NCBI GenBank assembly: GCA_041156125.1
Contig: JBEVTI010000001.1
Span: 248,001 to 312,000 of the forward strand
From: Paraktedonobacter carboxidivorans
Lineage (GTDB): Bacteria > Chloroflexota > Ktedonobacteria > Ktedonobacterales > Ktedonobacteraceae
Direction: 5' to 3'
Length of the DNA: 64,000 nucleotides
Positions 58,694 through 64,000 of the stretch are shown piece by piece. Numbering within the stretch: position 1 is the stretch's first letter; each line of letters opens with the position of its first letter. The translations under genes and the position numbers were made by a program. The notes below the pieces were generated by a model that saw nothing but the letters and a program-made list of their open reading frames with translations, was not told the DNA's origin and did not search any database.

Positions 58694-59404
58694 TTATTCC
58701 TGTGTTTCATTGGCGACTGGCTGCGCGGGTGCCTCCTCAGTCGGTGCGGGCACTGACACAGGTGGTTTCAGCCAACCAGGCCGTGGACTCCAACTGATAG
58801 CTACTACGTGCGCCTGTTGCTCAGGCTCAAGTTCAACAATGCTCACCGAGGCATTATCAATATTGATCCAGCCTGCCCGTACTGTTTCCAGACCCATGTA
58901 ATGGGCCAGGATCAGCTTGACAACATCCGCGTGCGCGACAAATGCTGGATAGTTGCCCGTTTCCTCGCGCTTGAGCCATTTTTCAACTGAGGCGACCACG
59001 CGTTGCTGTACCTGGGGAAAGGTCTCAACCCCCTCAGGTGCGTGGTTGGGGTCGCGAACAAAATCTTTCCATGCGGCATCGTCTTTCCGTAGTTCGTTAT
59101 AATTCTTCCCGGCCCATGGACCCACGTTGGTATCTTTGAGATCATCATCGAGCAAGATTGGCAGTTCGCGCACTCTGGCCAGATAGCTGGCGGTGTCCTG
59201 CGCGCGCTCCAATGGGCTACTGATCACAGCGGTAATCGGGAGGATTTTCAAGGCCTCAGCCAGGCGCTGAGCCTGTTCGCGGCCATTTTCATTTAATGGA
59301 ATGCCGAGGAGCTGCCCAGGGAGGCGATGCTCAACATTCCAGGTTGTTTGCCCATGCCGAATAAAAAGCAGGGTTTGTTTCATGTTCTTTTGTGTGCTTT
59401 CCAT
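58694..59404 (-). CDS. Histidine phosphatase family protein (phosphoglycerate mutase-like)
   Basis: About 236 residues from the ATG at 59404, with the histidine phosphatase signature LLFIRHGQTTWN, the acid-side SSPLERAQDTA and the second catalytic His in FVAHADVVKLIL. The C-terminal 45 residues are Pro/Glu/Ala-rich. The frame stays open upstream to 59599 with hydrophobic/aromatic sequence of no recognisable domain; a start at 59383 (MKQTLLFIRHG) is also possible. The substrate is unknown: sugar phosphates, phosphoserine or cobalamin intermediates are known in the family. Confidence 0.85.
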   Translation of the reverse strand: MESTQKNMKQTLLFIRHGQTTWNVEHRLPGQLLGIPLNENGREQAQRLAEALKILPITAVISSPLERAQDTASYLARVRELPILLDDDLKDTNVGPWAGKNYNELRKDDAAWKDFVRDPNHAPEGVETFPQVQQRVVASVEKWLKREETGNYPAFVAHADVVKLILAHYMGLETVRAGWINIDNASVSIVELEPEQQAHVVAISWSPRPGWLKPPVSVPAPTEEAPAQPVANETQE

Positions 59405-59825
59405 AAGCTTCTCTGGATGCTGCCAGAGGTCCAGACGCCAGTGCCAGAATCTCCAGGTGCTATCCAGGTAAGCTTGTGGGATCAACACCAGGTTTGCGCT
59501 ATTATAGACCAGTCTCTTCAAGATATGCCTCCAATCCTGGCGGGCCGCTTCTAACCACACTCTGCTCCCAGCCACCTGTTTCTTTATACGCGAGTCCAAC
59601 CACGATGGATATTGTTTTATTGTATCAGGCGAGCTTCTTTTGCCGCAAGCATTTAGGGTCAGTGCTGCTTTTGTAAAATAGGACTATGTAGCCATTTTGC
59701 AGCATTCCTGCCAGGCATAACGTATGATTGAGAATAGAATTGGATCACAAAGGTGTAGATCAGCGTTATAAGTGGTGCCTTTTCTCAGGCAAAGGCTAGC
59801 GTTTTTGAGAACGGCAGGTACAAGT
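59405..59825. other. Divergent intergenic region
   Basis: About 420 bases between the phosphatase and DinB-type genes; promoters for both should be here. No convincing RNA, repeat or protein gene is visible, except that the phosphatase frame continues open to 59599. Confidence 0.3.
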
Positions 59826-60521
59826 ATGCAATTTCACGCACTGCTTGAAGAATGGCCGAACGAGAGTATGGTATTTTTCCAAAAACTACCGGGATGCTTC
59901 TCGTCGGCGCCCACGACGGAAGATGCTCTCAGGGCTGCGCCTGGAGCGGTCGAAACATATCTTCGCTGGCTGAAAAAGAACAATGTTGTCATTCTAGAAG
60001 AGGTTGATGCGATTGAGGTCGTGCTCAGTGAAAGGTTGCGCAGTAGTGGCATTAACGGGCCGCTCTTTCAGGCGGATCGAGACGCACCTGACGACCTGGC
60101 GATCGATAACGCGCTGAATGTAGCGGCAACGGCGCGGGCGCTGGTGATTGAGATGGTGGCCAACGTGCCTGAGCATCTATATGAACAACAGCCAGCGTCT
60201 GGCGGCTGGTCGCTAACCCGGCATCTGCGCCACATTATGGAGTGCGAGGACTGGTATATCTCTCGGCTAACGGATCAGCCCGCGCCAGAACTGCCCACAG
60301 CCACGCTGACTACGGATGAGATCTGTATGCGGATCTTTGAGCGTGCTATGGACAGCGAGATCTTCCTGCGCGATCTTACTCCTGAACAGCGCACGCGGGT
60401 CTGGCTCCACGATGACGAGTCCTGGACTGCCGCCAAAACCTTGCGCCGCATGGCCCAACACCTGCGAGAACACTATGCCTATATGGAAGAGACTATTCAG
60501 CAATTCGCGGTCAATAAATAG
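59826..60521 (+). CDS. HicB-like + DinB-like fusion protein
   Basis: About 231 residues. The first roughly 55 (FHALLEEWPNESMVFFQKLP, GCFSSAPTTEDALRAAPGAV) match the partial RNase-fold of HicB antitoxins, without the usual DNA-binding part. Residues about 95-230 form a four-helix DinB-type domain: SLTRHLRHIMECEDWY and HLREHYAYMEET carry the histidines that bind metal in that family. No hicA-like toxin is adjacent. DinB proteins include thiol transferases and damage-induced proteins of unknown role. GGCAGGT is 6 bases before the ATG at 59826, preferred over an upstream start. Confidence 0.7.
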   Translation: MQFHALLEEWPNESMVFFQKLPGCFSSAPTTEDALRAAPGAVETYLRWLKKNNVVILEEVDAIEVVLSERLRSSGINGPLFQADRDAPDDLAIDNALNVAATARALVIEMVANVPEHLYEQQPASGGWSLTRHLRHIMECEDWYISRLTDQPAPELPTATLTTDEICMRIFERAMDSEIFLRDLTPEQRTRVWLHDDESWTAAKTLRRMAQHLREHYAYMEETIQQFAVNK

Positions 60522-60523
60522 TT

Positions 60524-60574
60524 GCCAGTAGCAGAATGGCCAGGGACCCTATCCCTGGCCATTCTGCTACTGGC
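60524..60574. terminator. Very strong hairpin after the HicB-DinB gene
   Basis: A perfect 23-bp stem (arms 60524-60546 and 60552-60574) with a 5-base loop CCCTA, 3 bases after the stop. It lacks a T-run on the plus strand. It separates this gene from the Dus gene downstream and may stop or attenuate transcription. Confidence 0.6.
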
Positions 60575-60652
60575 GATTGTTAAACAACTCTCTCGTGGTT
60601 TACGAGAATGCTTCGATGCGCTATACTGTCAGAAAAACTAAAGGTCAGGGTA

Positions 60653-61717
60653 GTGAATATCGCAAACTCAGGCAATTTCTGGCAAACATTGACCAGACCC
60701 ATTTTCATTCTGGCACCTATGGAAGACGTGACAGATACCGTACTCAGGCAAGTGATTGCTAGCTATGGGAAACCTGCGGTCTTTTTTACGGAATTTACAA
60801 ATGTTGAGGGCATGTTCTCAAAGGGAGAAAAACATGTCGTGCATAGGCTGCGCTATACCGAAATGGAGCGGCCACTTGTTGCGCAAATCTGGGGATCTCA
60901 GCCTGAGAACTTTTTCAAAGCAGCAAAAAGACTGGTAGATATGGGCTTCAATGCCATAGACCTGAATATGGGCTGTCCGGCTCAGGGTCCAGTAAGTAGA
61001 GGAGTCTGCTCGGGTTTAATCAATGACAGGCCACGCGCCAAAGAAATTATCGACGCGACCAAAGAAGGGGCGGCAGGCCTCATACCTGTAAGCGTCAAAA
61101 CACGCCTGGGTTTTCGGAGCATCGATTTTGCGTGGATACAATTTGTTCTTGAACAGCAACCTGCGGCCTTAACTGTTCACCTGCGTACCGTCTCCGAGAT
61201 GTCTAAAGTTCCCGCCCATTGGGATAAACTGCAAACGGTCGTTGAGATAAGAGATGCACTCAGCCCTGAGACCCCGATTATCGGGAATGGGGATATAAAA
61301 TCGCTCAACGAGGCAAGACAAAAAGTAGCAGAAGCCGGTGCAGACGGCGCGATGGTAGGTCGGGGCATTTTTGAGAACCCCTTCCTCTTTTCAGAAACTA
61401 CGACATTAAGTGAGAAGACGCCAGAGGAGAAGATGCAGCTTTTGCTTGACCATATGCATCTCTGGCAGGAGACCTGGGGCACGACGAAACACTTCCCGGC
61501 CCTGCGTAAATTCTTCAAGGTCTACGCTAACGGTTTTCCAGGCGCGCAGGAATTACGCATCCAACTGATGGAGACGCCAACGCCTGAGGAGACTGAACAG
61601 GTGGTCATGGCCTTTTTGCGCTCCCTCTCTATTCCTCCTGACCCCTATCCAGGGGACCCGCGAGACAGCGTTATACCTGGATCTGTCCCAGGCGCCAGGA
61701 GTCCACGGCGGTTTTGA
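60653..61717 (+). CDS. tRNA-dihydrouridine synthase (Dus family)
   Basis: About 354 residues; FMN enzyme that reduces uridine to dihydrouridine in tRNA. The FMN-binding start is APMEDVTDTVLRQ, a spelling of a distinct Dus clade (APMAGVTD in DusB). The catalytic Cys is in DLNMGCPAQG, and VKTRLGF, LTVHLRT and IGNGDIKS follow, with GRGIFENPFLF for the FMN phosphate. GTG at 60653 is chosen because AAGG lies 8 bases upstream. The gene overlaps the end of the convergent glucosaminidase-like gene by 47 bp. The target uridine positions cannot be deduced. Confidence 0.9.
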   Translation: MNIANSGNFWQTLTRPIFILAPMEDVTDTVLRQVIASYGKPAVFFTEFTNVEGMFSKGEKHVVHRLRYTEMERPLVAQIWGSQPENFFKAAKRLVDMGFNAIDLNMGCPAQGPVSRGVCSGLINDRPRAKEIIDATKEGAAGLIPVSVKTRLGFRSIDFAWIQFVLEQQPAALTVHLRTVSEMSKVPAHWDKLQTVVEIRDALSPETPIIGNGDIKSLNEARQKVAEAGADGAMVGRGIFENPFLFSETTTLSEKTPEEKMQLLLDHMHLWQETWGTTKHFPALRKFFKVYANGFPGAQELRIQLMETPTPEETEQVVMAFLRSLSIPPDPYPGDPRDSVIPGSVPGARSPRRF

Positions 61718-62297
61718 TGGATTGAATATAGGCATCTACATCGTTGTGGTCGGAACTGGGAGCGTAGACGGGAATGATTTTGGCGACGGTGGAGAGCTTC
61801 CATTGCTGCACATATTGCTTTTTAATCAACCTGTACCAGTCGGCGAAACCCTCTTCCCAGCTTTTGTACTTGCGATAACCATCGTAGCTGGCATAGCCAG
61901 GGGTAGCGCGAATGTTGCCGAGCGAGAGCGTGACACGGGCGACGCCTGTGGTGCCAAAGCCGCTCTCGTGCATAAAGAAAGCCAGGGCGTAGACGGGATC
62001 GATGTTGTATTGCTGGCCCAGAGTATAGAGCTGCTGGCCCTTGCCATGGGCAGGCGAGTTATAGGTATCCAGCACCTGATCGATGAAACTCGCGCTAATC
62101 GTAGGCGAGCCGGTGACCTTATAACGGGTATCTAATTGTATACCACTGCCCAGAAGATTGGCATGACTGAGTATCCAACCCACACCCAACATCACAAGCA
62201 GCAGAGTAAGACCCAGTATAAGCGCGAGAGAAGCAAGGTTGGCTCGCCATTGCATTGAACGAGAGCCGCGTTTCCCGCGCTTTTTTAATTGAGACAT
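61671..62297 (-). CDS. Membrane-anchored glucosaminidase-like protein
   Basis: About 208 residues: a basic start (MSQLKKRGKRG), one membrane anchor (about residues 20-45) and an outer domain of about 130 residues with YALAFFMHESGFGTTGVA, where the Glu matches the general acid of GH73/lysozyme-like murein glucosaminidases, and SLGNIRATPGYASYDGYRKY. Probably trims peptidoglycan or another cell-wall glycan. The ATG at 62297 has GGGGAG about 11 bases upstream. Convergent with the Dus gene and overlapping its end. Confidence 0.75.
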   Translation of the reverse strand: MSQLKKRGKRGSRSMQWRANLASLALILGLTLLLVMLGVGWILSHANLLGSGIQLDTRYKVTGSPTISASFIDQVLDTYNSPAHGKGQQLYTLGQQYNIDPVYALAFFMHESGFGTTGVARVTLSLGNIRATPGYASYDGYRKYKSWEEGFADWYRLIKKQYVQQWKLSTVAKIIPVYAPSSDHNDVDAYIQSIKTAVDSWRLGQIQV

Positions 62298-62322
62298 AAC
62301 TATGTTTGCTCCCCATTCTGAA

Positions 62323-62351
62323 TATAAAAAGCTAAGCAACAGCTTTTTATA
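62323..62351. other. Perfect AT-rich hairpin upstream of the glucosaminidase-like gene
   Basis: An 11-bp stem (TATAAAAAGCT 62323-62333, complement 62341-62351) with a 7-base loop, 25 bases before the minus-strand start. On the plus strand it ends in TTTTTATATA. It could be an operator, a 5' structure or a terminator of unknown upstream transcription. The remaining 62352-62686 shows no gene. Confidence 0.4.
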
Positions 62352-62686
62352 TATACTAACCGATCATACGTTTGAGGCGGTGGTATGTTTCAGCAGGGCC
62401 GGGTAATAGGCTGAAAAGGGCGCGTGCTTCCGCTTGTGTGCTGATGTGTTTGTTAGTGTATGAGAACCACGCGGGAAGCCTTTGCTTGCTGCAGACAGAA
62501 TGCTGGCGATCTCCATTGCCCTTCCTTATTTCTACAGAGTTGCCAGGCATATGTTAGCTGATCTAAGCTCAGCAAGTCTGTCGCTAGCAGGTGGTACAAT
62601 GCTAGAGGATGGCAACAGGCTGCTTAATGGTAAGCAGCAGATTGTTGAGGATAATCCTGGTTTAGCGTGAAAGGCAGACTTTTTTC

Positions 62687-63877
62687 ATGGCAGACACACT
62701 TGCTTCCCGTCCGGCGACGCCGTCAGCGACGGATCTCTACAATATTGATCATTTGCTTAGCGAAGAAGAACGTATGGTGCGCGATACGGTGCGCAAGTTT
62801 GTGCAGCAACGTGTGCTGCCGATTATCAGCGAGCATTTTGAGGCAGGCACTTTCCCGCGCCATTTGATTCCTGAACTGGCTGAGTTGGGTTTACTGGGTA
62901 TGCATCTGGAGGGCTATGGTTGCGCGGGCCTGAGCGCGGTCAGCTATGGTCTGGCCTGCCAGGAACTGGAGGCGGGCGATAGCGGCCTGCGCTCATTTGT
63001 CTCGGTGCAGGGGTCACTGGCGATGTTCCCGATCTGGAAATTTGGCTCGGAAGAGCAGAAAGCGCGCTGGTTGCCGCCAATGGCGCGGGGCGAGGTCATT
63101 GGCTGTTTTGGTCTGACCGAGCCAGATTCCGGCAGTGATCCGGGGAGTATGCAGACCAGGGCGCAGCGCGATGGGGATGCTTATATTTTGAATGGCACCA
63201 AGCTGTGGATCACGAATGGCAGCATTGCCGACGTAGGCGTCATCTGGGCCAAAACCGCTGAGGGTATACGTGGCTTCCTGGTTGAGCGTGGCACGGCAGG
63301 CTTTAGCACCAGCAATATTCACCAGAAGCTCTCCTTGCGCGCCTCAGTGACCTCTGAACTGCACTTCGCAGACTGCCGTATACCCGCCGCGAACATGCTG
63401 CCCAACGTGCGTGGTCTGCGTGGCCCGCTCTCCTGCCTGGATGAAGCACGCTTTGGTATCGCCTGGGGCTCAAACGGCGCGGCACGAACCTGCTATGAAA
63501 CGGCGCTCGAATACGCGAAAACGCGTGTTCAGTTTAACAAACCGCTTGCCAGCTTCCAGCTGGTTCAACAAAAACTGGCCTTGATGGCTACCGAACTGAC
63601 CAAAGCGCAGTTGCTGGCCTTGCAATTGGGGCGTTTGAAAGACGAGGGCCTTTTGCATCCTGTGCAGATCTCAATCGCCAAGCGCAATAACGTGCGCGAA
63701 GCTCTCAAGACGGCTCGCGAGGCACGTACTATTCTGGGTGCCAACGGTATCACCCTTGAATATCCGATCAGCCGCCACTCCAACAACCTGGAGTCAGTCT
63801 TTACCTACGAGGGTACTGACGATATTCATACTCTTGTTATCGGTCAGGCCATCACAGGCGTGAGCGCCTTCTCGTAG
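62687..63877 (+). CDS. Acyl-CoA dehydrogenase, glutaryl-CoA dehydrogenase type
   Basis: A 396-residue flavoprotein. The pattern FGLTEPDSGSDPGSMQTRA, LNGTKLWITNG, ANGITLEYPISRHSNNLE and the catalytic base Glu in FTYEGTDDIH fit the glutaryl-CoA dehydrogenase group, as does the substrate-binding Arg in GLRSFVSVQGSLAM. It would oxidise, and possibly decarboxylate, glutaryl-CoA in lysine or tryptophan breakdown; related short-chain acyl-CoA dehydrogenases remain possible. GAAAGG lies upstream. It appears to be monocistronic, ending in a hairpin. Confidence 0.9.
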   Translation: MADTLASRPATPSATDLYNIDHLLSEEERMVRDTVRKFVQQRVLPIISEHFEAGTFPRHLIPELAELGLLGMHLEGYGCAGLSAVSYGLACQELEAGDSGLRSFVSVQGSLAMFPIWKFGSEEQKARWLPPMARGEVIGCFGLTEPDSGSDPGSMQTRAQRDGDAYILNGTKLWITNGSIADVGVIWAKTAEGIRGFLVERGTAGFSTSNIHQKLSLRASVTSELHFADCRIPAANMLPNVRGLRGPLSCLDEARFGIAWGSNGAARTCYETALEYAKTRVQFNKPLASFQLVQQKLALMATELTKAQLLALQLGRLKDEGLLHPVQISIAKRNNVREALKTAREARTILGANGITLEYPISRHSNNLESVFTYEGTDDIHTLVIGQAITGVSAFS

Positions 63878-63878
63878 T

Positions 63879-63924
63879 TGCGGCTATCTTCGTGAGCAAT
63901 AAGCTGCCCACAAAGATAGCCGCA
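63879..63924. terminator. Bidirectional terminator-like hairpin
   Basis: A 12-bp stem (63879-63890 with 63913-63924) extended by three more pairs after one mismatch, directly after the acyl-CoA dehydrogenase stop and before the end of a convergent gene. No T-run. Confidence 0.6.
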
Positions 63925-63944
63925 GCCAGCGCTTTAGTCAGCCA

Positions 63945-64000
63945 TTAGTTCACCTGTGTTGTAAAGACGACCAGGCGTTGATCATAGCCGTTGCCGGTCC
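63945..64000 (-). CDS. C-terminal end of a convergent gene, running off the window
   Basis: On the minus strand an open frame enters at the window edge and ends at TAA (63945-63947) with about 17 residues, TGNGYDQRLVVFTTQVN. The position after a bidirectional hairpin and the ordinary composition suggest the end of a real gene, but it is too short to assign to a family. Confidence 0.35.
   Translation of the reverse strand, partial: TGNGYDQRLVVFTTQVN

Overview
The window looks like chromosomal DNA of a Chloroflexota bacterium of the Ktedonobacteria type. This is inferred from the mixture of families, not from a marker gene: many paralogous extended SDR epimerases, multi-domain glycosyltransferases, secreted proteins with Thr/Pro linkers, a Ser/Thr kinase and PP2C protein, and an MshA-like glycosyltransferase, at moderate GC. 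No rRNA, tRNA, CRISPR array or replication origin was seen.

Layout. 1-2.2 kb: an ABC-2 exporter (two permease-type proteins plus ATPase). 2.3-8.1 kb: a GT39-like membrane glycosyltransferase and a very large GT2-GT2-GH26-like fusion. 8.5-11.7 kb: a secreted beta-propeller/jelly-roll protein and a lipoprotein. 11.8-20.3 kb: a surface glycan or lipid type locus with three extended SDRs, one classical SDR, a radical SAM protein, a GT2 and a flippase-like membrane protein. 20.3-24.5 kb: a 1.1-kb regulatory-looking gap with a possible leaderless 48-codon gene, an orphan LuxR-type regulator, a zinc-ribbon protein, a DUF4388-like protein and a DUF169 protein. 24.6-31.7 kb: RNase HI, transketolase with duplicated promoters, a membrane zincin, a secreted protein, a BtuF-like binding protein and small proteins. 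31.9-33.1 kb: rpsP-khpA-rimM. 33.5-36.8 kb: GT39-like protein and Ser/Thr kinase. 37.3-40.9 kb: deoC plus a double-domain ALDH16-like dehydrogenase, a plausible deoxyribose-phosphate to acetaldehyde to acetate route. 41-49.4 kb: ClpC-like AAA+, ROK kinase, a TIR-TPR-PP2C fusion, an S51 peptidase, queF and a beta-lactamase-fold hydrolase. 56.3-64 kb: GT4, a secretion-type ATPase, histidine phosphatase, a HicB-DinB fusion, a Dus enzyme, a glucosaminidase-like protein and a glutaryl-CoA-type dehydrogenase.

The strongest discovery is at 49.7-56.1 kb. A 5.36-kb segment with 13-bp inverted ends carries a DDE transposase, a TetR regulator and a rifampin-phosphotransferase-like enzyme. It splits an extended-SDR epimerase gene, and a directly repeated 9-11 bp target sequence flanks it. 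Joining the two gene fragments across one copy of the repeat restores an in-frame protein of about 348 residues. This points to a transposon with a regulated drug-inactivation-type passenger gene.

Other notable points are the TIR-TPR-PP2C protein, a dispersed two-hairpin intergenic repeat (three copies plus a related 50-bp perfect palindrome), and the synthase/hydrolase-like glycosyltransferase fusion. Starts, operons and terminators were judged by eye from Shine-Dalgarno matches and inverted repeats; no database search was possible.
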